A stretch of 53,016 bases of DNA from positions 1 to 53,016 of the forward strand of contig NZ_DRGY01000133.1 in assembly GCF_011049865.1 (NCBI RefSeq), in the 5' to 3' direction. This DNA comes from Marinobacter antarcticus. GTDB taxonomy: Bacteria; Pseudomonadota; Gammaproteobacteria; Pseudomonadales; Oleiphilaceae. Positions 19,523 through 27,769 of this stretch are shown here, piece after piece. Position numbers and translations under genes: made by a program. The number at the start of each line of letters is the position of its first letter. Within the stretch, counting starts at the first letter, position 1. The notes beneath the pieces were generated by a model. That model did not search any database. It was not told where the DNA came from and saw only the letters and a program-made list of their open reading frames with translations.

Positions 19523-19549
19523 GATTGCGTTAAAGGCGCTTGTTTAACG

Positions 19550-19580
19550 TTGACACTGTAGTTACTACAGGGCTCTAAAT
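19550..19580 (+). promoter_or_regulatory. MerR-type promoter of the second CDF gene
   Basis: -35 TTGACA (19550-19555), 19-bp spacer CTGTAGTTACTACAGGGCT, -10 CTAAAT (19575-19580). The 16-base core TGTAGTTACTACAGGG is identical to that at 18004, so one regulator, presumably the adjacent CadR-like protein, should read both. Confidence 0.87.
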
Positions 19581-19606
19581 ACGAGCTCGTCTATGAAGGA
19601 GGATTT

Positions 19607-20254
19607 ATGGCTTGCAGTTGCTCTGGCCCCGAACCACGTTCCCCGGCTCCGGGTTTTCGTCGCGCACTCTGGATTGCCCTGTGGGTGAACCTGGCCATGT
19701 TTTTTGTGGAGGGTGTTGCCAGCCTGCAGTCCGGCTCGGTTTCCTTGATGGCAGACGCCATCGACTTCTTTGGCGATAGCGCCAACTACATTCTGTCACT
19801 TTCGGTTCTGTCACTGGGCATGCTCTGGCGCGGCCGCGCGGCCATGGCGAAAGGCATTACCATGGCCGTCTTCGGCACCGTTGTCTGGGCACGCGCTTTG
19901 TGGGTAATGGAGCAAGGCATCACGCCCGAACCTTTTACTATGGGAACGATTGGCCTGCTGGCTCTGGTCGCTAATCTGGGCGTTGTGTTTGTGCTATTCA
20001 CGTTTCGGGACGGTGACTCTGATATGCGCTCGGTATGGCTGTGCAGCCGGAACGACGCCATCAGCAATCTCGCCGTAATTGCAGCCGCTCTGGGCGTTTT
20101 CGGAACCGGTAGCGCCTGGCCGGATCTGATCGTCGCCGCTATTATGGGCACTCTGGCAATAACGGCGGGCGTCAGCGTGATGCGGCACGCCCGGAAAGAC
20201 ATTGATGAGGCAAAACAGGTATCAGTCGCCGGCGCCAGCCCGGAAATCCGATAA
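19607..20254 (+). CDS. Short CDF-like cation transporter with an altered metal site
   Basis: 215 aa; the usual C-terminal metal-sensing domain of CDF proteins is absent. Membrane segments 1-6 are recognisable. Segment 2 reads D50-AID53-FFGD57, where most CDF proteins have His at 53. Segment 5 reads C146-SRN-D150, where His is usual at 146. The predicted site is therefore D53/D57/C146/D150, softer than the HDHD or DDHD sets. A CxC (MACSCSG) begins the protein. Start: AAGGAGG seven bases before the ATG. The MerR-type promoter and CadR neighbour suggest Cd or Pb handling; the transport substrate is inferred only. Confidence 0.82.
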   Translation: MACSCSGPEPRSPAPGFRRALWIALWVNLAMFFVEGVASLQSGSVSLMADAIDFFGDSANYILSLSVLSLGMLWRGRAAMAKGITMAVFGTVVWARALWVMEQGITPEPFTMGTIGLLALVANLGVVFVLFTFRDGDSDMRSVWLCSRNDAISNLAVIAAALGVFGTGSAWPDLIVAAIMGTLAITAGVSVMRHARKDIDEAKQVSVAGASPEIR

Positions 20255-20299
20255 CTCATACGGGCATTCGTCGTCGGCATCGTAAGATTGAGAAACGTG

Positions 20300-21232
20300 C
20301 TAGAAAGCCCATGAAACCATCACCGGAATAAACACCAGTGCAAAGAGCGTACTCAGCATTACCGTGCCTGCGGCCTGCCGGGGAGAGGTATCCAGCAAGG
20401 TCGCAATAACCACGGTATTGGCTGCGATGGGCGTAATTGAAATCAGGAAGATCGCCTTGTGTACCGCCGGCTCATAAACCCCCAGAACCTGAGAGTCCAG
20501 CCACCAAAAGGCGGTTGCAAGCAATGGCCAGGCTACGAACTTGCCGAAGAATGCCAGCGCGGTAAACCGCAGGTTGCCGACCAGCCCACGGAAGCTGCTA
20601 ATACTCATGCCAATAATCATCATGCCCAGGATGCTGTAGGCACCGCGCAGATTGTCAAAAAGCGGCATAAACACATCTGGAATGCCGATGCCTGAAAGAT
20701 TGAGCGCTACTGCCGCCAGAAATGCGTAAACCGAAGGTAACTTTGCAACCCGCCACAGAGATTCTTTCAGATCATGCCGGCCGCGAGCTGCCAGATAGTA
20801 CCCCACCGAGCTTTCAAACAGGGTGACACCCAGCATGCACACAATATAAAGCGCCAAGCCTTCCTCACCGAACAGCAGCAGTGCTACCGGCACCCCGAAA
20901 TAGCCCGTGTTGCCCGACCCCACACACAGCGGCATGATGCTGGCGCTGCCATCTGTGAGCACCCGCCGCGCCAGTCTCAACTGAACAATTGCCAGCACCG
21001 ATGCAAACCCGAACACCAGAAACGGCAGGAAGATTACCTCGGGTGAAAGCGGCGCTGCCATCACCCCGGAGAACACCACTGAGGGCGTCACAATGTAGAG
21101 CATGATGCCTGCAATGTGCCGTCCACTCGCGTCCAGATAGCGTCCCGCCACCCAGCCGAGAGCGACCGTCACGTAGAGCGGAATCAGTTTGATAAACAAC
21201 GCCAGCGCTGCGGCCATGGTGGCTCCGGGCAT
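20300..21232 (-). CDS. AEC-family (auxin efflux carrier-like) transporter
   Basis: 310 aa, ten predicted membrane segments in two sets of five, the membrane-transport (AEC) family fold. Typical features are the start LIKLIPLYVTVALGWVAGRYL and the central GSGNTGYFGVPVALLLFGEEG, where the broken helix of the family lies. Bacterial members carry malate, malonate or other organic acids; nothing here fixes the substrate. It is convergent with the metal block and divergent from the Crp/Fnr-like gene across a 197-bp gap. The ATG at 21232 gives a normal family length. Confidence 0.88.
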   Translation of the reverse strand: MPGATMAAALALFIKLIPLYVTVALGWVAGRYLDASGRHIAGIMLYIVTPSVVFSGVMAAPLSPEVIFLPFLVFGFASVLAIVQLRLARRVLTDGSASIMPLCVGSGNTGYFGVPVALLLFGEEGLALYIVCMLGVTLFESSVGYYLAARGRHDLKESLWRVAKLPSVYAFLAAVALNLSGIGIPDVFMPLFDNLRGAYSILGMMIIGMSISSFRGLVGNLRFTALAFFGKFVAWPLLATAFWWLDSQVLGVYEPAVHKAIFLISITPIAANTVVIATLLDTSPRQAAGTVMLSTLFALVFIPVMVSWAF

Positions 21233-21429
21233 TCGGATTCAGAAAAGCAAGTCGGGGAGTCTACCACCTACCCCCCCAGAGGTAACTCCACGCGCCAACG
21301 AGACCACCCCAAAGTACAAAGTCTGTGTGCAACTCGATTACCCAGTAAAACACATATACTGTATATTGGTTAACTCAGCCGGTATTTCTGTTACGCTAAT
21401 CCATACATTATTTTTGCAGCATCGACACC

Positions 21430-22131
21430 ATGACCCGCATCGTAAGACCCAACGTGTCTTCCTCTCCCTGCATGCTGGGAGAAGCCAACCCGGACATTAT
21501 CCAATACGAAACAGCGCCGCAATCAGTGGCCTTGCTCAACGGACTGAGCCGCGTATTCGGCATAAGGCTGACCGAAAAGCCAGACACGCCCGATACGAAA
21601 TTTTTAACCGATTTGACGCATCTTTTTCGCCAGAAAAGAGTCGAAGCCGATGCCCCGATGGAAAAGCACGACACCCCCTGGGCCAACGTTTACCTGATTC
21701 AGTACGGCATCATGCGTTTGTTCCGTGAGTCGCCCGGCGGCAAGGTTGCCGTGCATCACTTTTTTACCGAAGGCGATATGGTCTGGCCGGTGTTTGGCCG
21801 CAGCCGCACAGTGCGCAACACGCTTTGCCTGACGGCCGTTACGCCCGCCACCGTTTGGGTTGCGGATTTTGCCGCTTTCCGCCTTGCTATTCAGTCTCAC
21901 AGCGAAGGGCTCTGGCCACGATTTGCAATGGCCCTGACCGAAGAGCTGGCAGAACTGGCCAGCATGCGAGAATTCCGCAAACACACCCTGTCTGCAAAAG
22001 AACGTTATCAACTGCTGCTTGAAGAGTACCCGGAGCTTGTAAGACGAGTGCCGGACAACCAGCTAGCCTCTTGGCTGGGCGTAGTACCTGCGACCTTCTC
22101 CCGACTTAAAACCGGTGCCCTAAAGGATTGA
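21430..22131 (+). CDS. Crp/Fnr-family transcriptional regulator
   Basis: 233 aa. A cyclic-nucleotide-binding-like beta roll (about 65-160, with YLIQYGIMRLF and HHFFTEGDMVWPVFG) precedes a C-terminal winged helix ending RVPDNQLASWLGVVPATFSRL. Only three Cys-poor regions are seen and there is no Fnr-type N-terminal Cys cluster (C14 is alone), so it is not an oxygen-sensing Fnr. The cAMP-contact residues of Crp are not evident. This type is common in marine gammaproteobacteria as a stand-alone regulator. Its targets are unknown; the divergent AEC transporter is the first candidate. Confidence 0.85.
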   Translation: MTRIVRPNVSSSPCMLGEANPDIIQYETAPQSVALLNGLSRVFGIRLTEKPDTPDTKFLTDLTHLFRQKRVEADAPMEKHDTPWANVYLIQYGIMRLFRESPGGKVAVHHFFTEGDMVWPVFGRSRTVRNTLCLTAVTPATVWVADFAAFRLAIQSHSEGLWPRFAMALTEELAELASMREFRKHTLSAKERYQLLLEEYPELVRRVPDNQLASWLGVVPATFSRLKTGALKD

Positions 22132-22149
22132 CTAACTGTCGAGCGGCTC

Positions 22150-22713
22150 TCAAAACGCCCAGACCATAGCCATCAGCACGCCCCAGGCGAGCAGAGACGC
22201 CGCCATAACCGTGTAAGTGACCGACATGGCGAGCACATCGTCGGGGCTGCGATGGCACAGTGATCTCAGGCCCTGATACACAAGGGTGCAAGAGAGCGCC
22301 ATAGCGGCCAGAACCGCAATTAAACTGACTACAACGGCCGGCACGAGCAACGCCAGTGAAGATATCCAAAGTGGCAAAGGTGCAATCGCTGCCAGCAAGT
22401 AGGCGTTGTTATAGCTGATCTCCAGCTTATGGCTTTCGACCACCGCGTGAATCAACCACCCCATTACAAAAAACGTCAGCAGTTCCGCGAGGAAGAGAAT
22501 GGTGGTGATGAAACGCCATTCCTTGCCTGCGAAGCCGGTAATGAAGTCATCGCCGTAATGGGTTCCGGCGTAATAAAGCAAAACCGGGGGCAGGAGCGAC
22601 ATGGGCACCACAACAAACCACGCAAGCACGGGTATGGATAGACCCCTGCGTTGCAGTTCGCCCCAGCCTCCATTGCTGGAAAACGGAAGTTTAAACAAAC
22701 TTGAAACGTTCAT
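22150..22713 (-). CDS. Yip1-like integral membrane protein
   Basis: 187 aa from the ATG at 22713, which has AAGGAG at good distance; an upstream in-frame start would add 36 basic residues unlike the family. Five hydrophobic segments follow a short cytoplasmic N-terminus (FKLPFSSNGGWGELQRRG). The pattern (early Pro-rich helix, HKLEISYNNAYLLAAIAPLP in the middle) is that of bacterial YIP1/DUF1282-type proteins. The function is not known. A TATAAC-like -10 lies on the minus strand near 22775. It is divergent from narK. Confidence 0.7.
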   Translation of the reverse strand: MNVSSLFKLPFSSNGGWGELQRRGLSIPVLAWFVVVPMSLLPPVLLYYAGTHYGDDFITGFAGKEWRFITTILFLAELLTFFVMGWLIHAVVESHKLEISYNNAYLLAAIAPLPLWISSLALLVPAVVVSLIAVLAAMALSCTLVYQGLRSLCHRSPDDVLAMSVTYTVMAASLLAWGVLMAMVWAF

Positions 22714-22889
22714 GGTGAATCTCCTTGTTCTCTGACGAAGGCGTTTGCCTCTGGAGGCAGCGTCTGTTCTGTTATAATAACTCCTAATTACTCTTTTAGG
22801 CACACCTCGCCAAGCCGTCAACCAATCAGGATGATTTTGGACAGCTCCGGCGGGAGTGAAAGTGGTGCCAATCGCCGGAAATGAATGGC

Positions 22890-22926
22890 TACCTCTCCTG
22901 CGCCGGCTGCGGGAATGATTACCTCT
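22890..22926 (+). promoter_or_regulatory. Pair of consensus NarL heptamers upstream of narK
   Basis: TACCTCT occurs at 22890-22896 and again at 22920-22926, same orientation, 30 bp apart. Both match TACYYMT at all seven positions. They lie about 113-150 bp upstream of the FNR box, a distant placement like that known for NarL sites of E. coli narK. Confidence 0.7.
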
Positions 22927-23032
22927 TTAGTGATATCCCAACCGTATCTTATTGAAAAACATGAGCTAAAAAGCCCAAAACTCCGTTCGAACAAGACGTA
23001 ATCAATACGCCTGCGCCTGCACAACCTCTATC

Positions 23033-23075
23033 TTGATAAATATCATGAATGAACACGTGCTCCACTTTGCACAAT
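23033..23075 (+). promoter_or_regulatory. FNR/ANR box and -10 of narK
   Basis: TTGAT-AAAT-ATCAT (23033-23046) matches the FNR consensus at 9 of 10 positions. It is centred at 23039.5. A -10-like CACAAT lies at 23070-23075, so a start near 23081 would put the box at -41.5, the class II position for FNR activation. This supports anaerobic, nitrate-induced expression of narK. Confidence 0.8.
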
Positions 23076-23141
23076 GACCTCAATAGGCCCAAAGGCCGCG
23101 CCCGATGCGGATCAAGGCACGCTAATGGAGGGAGCATTGTT

Positions 23142-24734
23142 ATGGCGAAAACCAACGCCGATATCGAGCACTGGGATGTCGAAAGCGATGAATTCTGGGA
23201 GCAGGAAGGCAAGCATATTGCCTCCCGAAACCTGTGGATATCCATCCCCAGCCTGCTTTTGGGTTTTGCGGTATGGCTGATGTGGGGAATGATCACCACT
23301 CAGATGCAGAACCTGGGCTTCGCCTTCAGCATAGAGCAGCTTTTCTCGCTTTCAGCGATCGCCGGCCTGTCTGGTGCCACCTTGCGCATTCCTGCCTCGT
23401 TCATGATCAAGATTGCCGGGGGCCGCAATACTGTCTTCCTCACCACAGCCTTGTTGATGATTCCGGCGGCCGGCACCGGCATTGCCCTGATGAACCCCAA
23501 TACGCCGTTCATTGTTTTCCAGGCGCTGGCGCTGCTCTCCGGTATTGGGGGCGGGAACTTCGCCTGCTCCATGAGCAACATCAGTTCATTCTATCCAAAG
23601 AGCAAACAGGGCTACGGCCTGGGGATGAACGCTGGTCTTGGTAATTTCGGCGTCACCACCATGCAGATTCTGATTCCGCTGGTGATGACCATGGGCGTTT
23701 TCGGCTTTCTGGCGGGCGACTCAATGCAATTGCAGAGCCCCAGCGGCACGCTGATCGGCCGTATTGAAGCAGGCACGGAAACCTGGATTCAGAACGCAGG
23801 CTTTATCTGGCTGGTGTTCCTGATCCCGCTGGCATTCGCGGGATGGTTCGGCGTGAACAACCTGAAAGTTGTTACCCCGAATCCGGGCACCCCTGCGTCG
23901 GCTTTCAGCAAGATACTCGGGCTTTACGGGGTTGGCATCTTTACGTCAGTAGTCGGGATCTGGGCTCTGAGCATTATGAACATGTGGCTCGCCCTGCCGC
24001 TGACCATTGTGCTCACGGTGGTTCTGCTACGCCTGATTCCGGGTGATATCAAACCCAACATCAAAAACCAGTTCACCATTTTCAGCAACAAGCACACCTG
24101 GTCCATGACCGTGCTTTACATCCTGACCTTCGGCTCATTCATTGGTTTTTCTGCCGCCTTGCCGCTGTCTATCAGCGTTATTTTCGGCAACATGATGGAC
24201 GTTGCAGCCGACGGCACCGTTACCCGCGTTGTTAATCCGAACGCGCCCAGCGCTCTGACCTGGGCGTGGATGGGGCCATTCGTGGGAGCCCTGATTCGCC
24301 CAATCGGCGGCTGGATCTCTGACAAGATGGGCGGCTCTATTGTTACCCAGATCATTTCCGTGGTGATGGTGATTGCCTCCGTGGCAACCGGCTACGTCAT
24401 GATGCTGGCCTACAACGCCACCGATCCGAACAGCTACTTCGCACTGTTCCTGATTCTGTTCATCCTCATGTTTGCCGCCAGCGGCATCGGCAATGGTTCC
24501 ACCTTTCGCAGCATTGGCTATATTTTTGATCCACAGCAAAAGGGCCCGGTACTGGGCTGGACCAGCGCCATTGCCGCCTACGGTGCTTTCATTGCCCCCA
24601 AACTGCTGGGCCAGCAGATTCAGGCTGGCACCCCGGAATTGGCCATGTATGGCTTCGCCGTGTTTTACGCCCTGTGCCTGGTGGTGAACTGGTGGTTCTA
24701 TTTGCGCAAAAACGCTTATATCAAGAACCCGTAA
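23142..24734 (+). CDS. narK: Nitrate/nitrite transporter, NarK family
   Basis: 530 aa, major facilitator with 12 or more membrane segments. Nitrate-signature motifs appear in segments 5 and 11: GIGGGNFACSMSNISSFYP and GIGNGSTFRSIGYIF. An Arg in the pore is visible in GATLRIPASFM. It is longer than E. coli NarK (463 aa) because of loop insertions, as in NarK2-type proteins. The ATG at 23142 follows GGAGGGAGC. It should exchange nitrate for nitrite to feed NarG. It sits in front of a broken narK1 and about 15 kb from narGHJI. Confidence 0.94.
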   Translation: MAKTNADIEHWDVESDEFWEQEGKHIASRNLWISIPSLLLGFAVWLMWGMITTQMQNLGFAFSIEQLFSLSAIAGLSGATLRIPASFMIKIAGGRNTVFLTTALLMIPAAGTGIALMNPNTPFIVFQALALLSGIGGGNFACSMSNISSFYPKSKQGYGLGMNAGLGNFGVTTMQILIPLVMTMGVFGFLAGDSMQLQSPSGTLIGRIEAGTETWIQNAGFIWLVFLIPLAFAGWFGVNNLKVVTPNPGTPASAFSKILGLYGVGIFTSVVGIWALSIMNMWLALPLTIVLTVVLLRLIPGDIKPNIKNQFTIFSNKHTWSMTVLYILTFGSFIGFSAALPLSISVIFGNMMDVAADGTVTRVVNPNAPSALTWAWMGPFVGALIRPIGGWISDKMGGSIVTQIISVVMVIASVATGYVMMLAYNATDPNSYFALFLILFILMFAASGIGNGSTFRSIGYIFDPQQKGPVLGWTSAIAAYGAFIAPKLLGQQIQAGTPELAMYGFAVFYALCLVVNWWFYLRKNAYIKNP

Positions 24735-24801
24735 TAACGCACGTCACGAACGCACGTTGTTCCTGTAAACGTGCCTATAAACGCAAACAGAGAACACTAT
24801 C

Positions 24802-25164
24802 ATGAGCACGCCAGCCAGATCGCAGCAACATCGTGCACTGGGCCTGTCCACATTGGCCTTTACAACATGTTTCGCTGTGTGGACAATTTTCTCCATCATT
24901 GGCATCCGCATTGCTGAAGACCTTGGGCTTTCGGATACCCAGCTTGGCCTGCTTATGGCCACACCCATTCTGACCGGCTCTATCAGCCGATTGTTCCTGG
25001 GCATCTGGACGGACCGGTACGGCGGGCGTTGGGTGTTCGGCATACTGATGCTGATCACCGCTGCCTGCGTTTATTTGCTCACCTATGCCACAACCTATCT
25101 GATGCTACTGGTTGGCGCTCTTGGTTCAGAGTCTCATTACTTGTATTTAATTGTATTTAATTGA
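24802..25164 (+). pseudogene. Truncated narK1 (nitrate/proton symporter)
   Basis: Open frame of 120 codons. The first 108 match the start of NarK1-type transporters (FAVWTIFSIIGIRIAEDLGL, then ATPILTGSISRLFLGIWTDRYGGR, a major facilitator loop motif). After codon 108, where GVGLAGGSF would be expected, the sequence turns into SESHYLYLIVFN and stops. About three quarters of the gene is missing and nothing of it is found downstream. The break at about 25125 runs into AT-rich sequence and then a GGDEF gene. The start is normal and 67 bp behind narK, in the NarK2-NarK1 pair seen in other denitrifiers. Confidence 0.9.
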
Positions 25165-25170
25165 TGAGAC
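25131..25170. repeat. Small inverted and direct repeat at the narK1 break
   Basis: Arms GTCTCAT (25131-25137) and ATGAGAC (25164-25170) flank an AT-rich spacer with TTGTATTTAA repeated twice head to tail (25141-25160). It lies exactly where narK1 homology ends. It could be a scar or a transcription stop; the sequence does not decide. Confidence 0.55.
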
Positions 25171-25197
25171 CTGCTGTGATTCGCCGCCACACTGTCT

Positions 25198-26577
25198 ATG
25201 AGTAAAATAATGCTGAATCTACCAGAATGGATCTTGGCCAATATGGAGGCTGTTCTTCAAGAATGGGAGGATAACGCCAAAGATCTTTTGCCCGATAAAT
25301 CCGCCTCGAAAGTAGAGCGTCGCGATCACGCCAAAGCCATGCTGGTCACAATCGTTCGTGAAATAGAGCGACCCCGAGCTGAGCAGCAACGCGATGGTCA
25401 GGCAGCAACTGCGACGAATCCTTCTGAAACCAGCAAATCCGCGCGCGAGCACGGGCAGGAGCGCCGGAAGCTGGGCCTGGATATTGTCGACTTGGCGAGC
25501 GAGTTCTTTGCCCTGCGACGCAGCGTGGTTGAACTATGGACCAAGGGTGCTCAAGAGTTAACCCTTCCAGGTCTGAACGAACTGGTGTTGTTTGACCAGG
25601 CCATTGACCAGGCGCTTCTTGGGTCGATTGAGAGCTTCACCAAAGAAAAGGAAAAGCAGGAGCGGAGCTTCGTTTCCATGCTGTCCGAGTCTCCCGACCC
25701 CACCTATCTGGTCGACGTCAGCGGCCGTATCGTGTTCGCAAACATCGCTACCTCCGTTCTACTGGGTAAGCCTGTGGAGCAACTGCCGGGCGTTGCCCTG
25801 GCTGACTTGTGGCCAGAGGCGCATCACGATCTGCATAGTCAATTCGAGACCGTCATAGAAATGAAGAAAACCCTTCGCGGGGAAGTCACGGCTGGGACAG
25901 GGTCAGAAAAACACTGGTACGAATATATCTATTCACCGGTATTGGATGCGCGCGGTTCGGTTGAGGCCGTCGCCGGAGTGGCGCGGGATATTACCAAGCG
26001 ACGCAACGCTGAGCTTGAGGTCTGGCACCATGCCAACTATGACCTTCTCACCGACCTGCCCAACAGACGACTGTTCCGCGACAGACTTGATCAGCAAACC
26101 CGGCACTCTGAGCGCACCGGCGCGCCTTTCACATTGCTCTTCATAGATCTGGACAATTTCAAGGAGGTCAATGATGTAATGGGGCATGAGGCGGGCGACC
26201 AGCTTTTGAAACAGGCTGCCAAACGCATTCTTGGCAGTGTGCGTGATGAAGACACAGTTGCCCGACTTAGTGGTGACGAGTTTACGGTTATCCTGCTGGA
26301 TACAGCTGACCTCGGGCAGATAGAGCTGTTGGCTCAGGGGATCATCAATGAGTTGGCAAAACCTTATGATCTTGGCGGCGGCACTTCCCGGATCTCAGGC
26401 AGCATCGGTATCGCGCGGTACCCTCAGGACGGAGATAGACCCGATCAACTCCTTCTGCACGCTGATCAGGCTATGTATCGCGCAAAGAAAAATGGGCGGA
26501 ATCAGGTTCACAGCTTCACCCAGACTCCGCCTCACCATCAAAAGCCGGATCTACCCCAATCTGTTACCAGCGCCTGA
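25198..26577 (+). CDS. RsbRD-like / PAS / GGDEF signalling protein
   Basis: 459 aa, soluble. Residues 1-150 resemble the RsbRD N-terminal four-helix sensor (LPEWILANMEAVLQEWEDNA). A PAS domain covers about 165-280 (SPDPTYLVDVSGRIVFAN to GVARDITKRR). A GGDEF domain fills about 285-445 (DLLTDLPNRRLFRDRL and FIDLDNFKEVND). The active-site signature is S358-GDEF, Ser for the first Gly; such variants can be active. There is no EAL domain. Probably makes cyclic di-GMP in response to a cytosolic cue. No upstream partner gene is next to it. The ATG sits just past the narK1 scar, so its promoter may be new or read-through. Confidence 0.87.
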   Translation: MSKIMLNLPEWILANMEAVLQEWEDNAKDLLPDKSASKVERRDHAKAMLVTIVREIERPRAEQQRDGQAATATNPSETSKSAREHGQERRKLGLDIVDLASEFFALRRSVVELWTKGAQELTLPGLNELVLFDQAIDQALLGSIESFTKEKEKQERSFVSMLSESPDPTYLVDVSGRIVFANIATSVLLGKPVEQLPGVALADLWPEAHHDLHSQFETVIEMKKTLRGEVTAGTGSEKHWYEYIYSPVLDARGSVEAVAGVARDITKRRNAELEVWHHANYDLLTDLPNRRLFRDRLDQQTRHSERTGAPFTLLFIDLDNFKEVNDVMGHEAGDQLLKQAAKRILGSVRDEDTVARLSGDEFTVILLDTADLGQIELLAQGIINELAKPYDLGGGTSRISGSIGIARYPQDGDRPDQLLLHADQAMYRAKKNGRNQVHSFTQTPPHHQKPDLPQSVTSA

Positions 26578-26713
26578 AAAGAAAAGAATCTCAAAGAGCC
26601 CTTTTTATTAATACTGGTCGAGGGCTCGGAGTTTTTTCTTACGTTTCTTGAGCGAAACGGGGGCCGGGCCATTAGAATCCACGCACCCGATTTCACTTGG
26701 AGCAGCAAACATC

Positions 26714-27544
26714 ATGTCCCCGGAAATGTCCCCGGTTGCCGGTTTCAACCAATTACGCCGAATTGAAACCAGCACGCTCTTTCAGGGCGTGGTTATTGGC
26801 ATTATCATTCTGTCTGCTCTGACCATAGGCGCTAAAACCTATGAGCTGCCGCCTCTTGTCGAGCAATCCCTGAGCGTTATGGATACGGCCATCACACTGT
26901 TTTTCTTGGTCGAAATTCTGTTCCGCTTTGCCGCCAGCCCCGTGAAACGGCGCTTTTTTCTGGACGGCTGGAACCTCTTTGACACGCTCGTTGTTGTTGG
27001 CAGCCTTATCCCTCTGGACAATTCTGAAGCCGTTCTGCTTGGGCGACTTTTGCGGGTATTCCGGGTGCTGCGTCTGGTTTCCGTGGTGCCTGAACTGCGC
27101 TTTCTGATCAATTCTCTGCTCAAAGCCATTCCGCGAATGGGCTATATCGCGCTTCTGATGTTTATCATTTTTTATATTTACGCCGCGATGGGGTCCATGT
27201 TCTTTGCCAGCGTTGACGAAAAGCTATGGGGCGATGTCGCCATTTCCATGCTCACACTTTTCCGAGTGGCTACGTTTGAAGACTGGACAGACGTGATGTA
27301 CGCAACCATGGACCAGTACCCGTTGAGCTGGATCTACTACCTGACCTTTATTTTCCTCACCGCGTTTGTTTTTCTCAACATGATGATTGGCGCGATTCTG
27401 GATGTAATGAGCGAAGAGCAGAATGCCAAACAGGCCCAGCAAGCTCACGATGAGCGTGATGAGATTACCCGTCAGCTGCGGGATGTGCAGAGCCAATTGC
27501 AAGAGCTGAACCGGCAGCTGAAGCGTCGGGATTTACCGGACTGA
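26714..27544 (+). CDS. Voltage-gated cation channel, bacterial Nav (NaChBac) family
   Basis: 276 aa from the ATG at 26714 (GGAG upstream; an earlier TTG at 26648 adds a non-family leader). A single six-segment unit that would form a tetramer. S4 has four Arg at every third place: R111, R114, R117, R120 (GRLLRVFRVLRLV). The selectivity filter is T187-FEDWTD193, against TLESW-type filters in NaChBac and relatives; the extra Asp at 190 and 193 are of interest for ion choice. S6 contains LNMMIGAILDVM. The C-terminus (about 240-275) is a coiled coil (heptads from HDERDEITRQLRDVQSQ), as usual for tetramer assembly. Its last 9 bases lie in the 234-bp direct repeat. Confidence 0.92.
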   Translation: MSPEMSPVAGFNQLRRIETSTLFQGVVIGIIILSALTIGAKTYELPPLVEQSLSVMDTAITLFFLVEILFRFAASPVKRRFFLDGWNLFDTLVVVGSLIPLDNSEAVLLGRLLRVFRVLRLVSVVPELRFLINSLLKAIPRMGYIALLMFIIFYIYAAMGSMFFASVDEKLWGDVAISMLTLFRVATFEDWTDVMYATMDQYPLSWIYYLTFIFLTAFVFLNMMIGAILDVMSEEQNAKQAQQAHDERDEITRQLRDVQSQLQELNRQLKRRDLPD

Positions 27545-27769
27545 GTCAGAACATAACGAGCTTGGTCATTGCCAGATGGAAGATAAACGAGACCTGAAAC
27601 AGGGCCAGAACAGCCGCAATTATGCGAACGGGGCGCGCTACGGTGAGTTTCAAAGCGAACAGCCCGGCTGCGATATAGCCCAACAACCGCAATATTTTAG
27701 CCATCAGCCAACCTTGATCAAGCGGGTTCCAGCCTCCCACAAACAGGGGGCTGATGGCAGCGATCAGCA
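27536..27769. repeat. Left copy of a 234-bp direct repeat bounding a catabolic island
   Basis: Aligns without gaps to 33304-33537 with 8 mismatches counted by eye (about 97% identity). It covers the last 9 bases of the channel gene and the 3' 223 bases of a sirB2-like gene on the minus strand. The fact that the right copy also carries the end of the channel gene shows that the channel-sirB2 junction was the ancestral order, split by the intervening DNA. Confidence 0.95.
27546..27768 (-). pseudogene. 3' fragment of a sirB2-like gene (left copy)
   Basis: Encodes the last 73 or so residues of the protein given in full at 33314-33691 (from SPLFVGGWNPLDQGWL to the end), with three or more residue changes, for example L for P near the C-terminus. 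It is joined in frame to the badK fragment, giving an artificial 139-codon open frame that starts in badK sequence. It has no start of its own and should not be functional. Confidence 0.88.
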
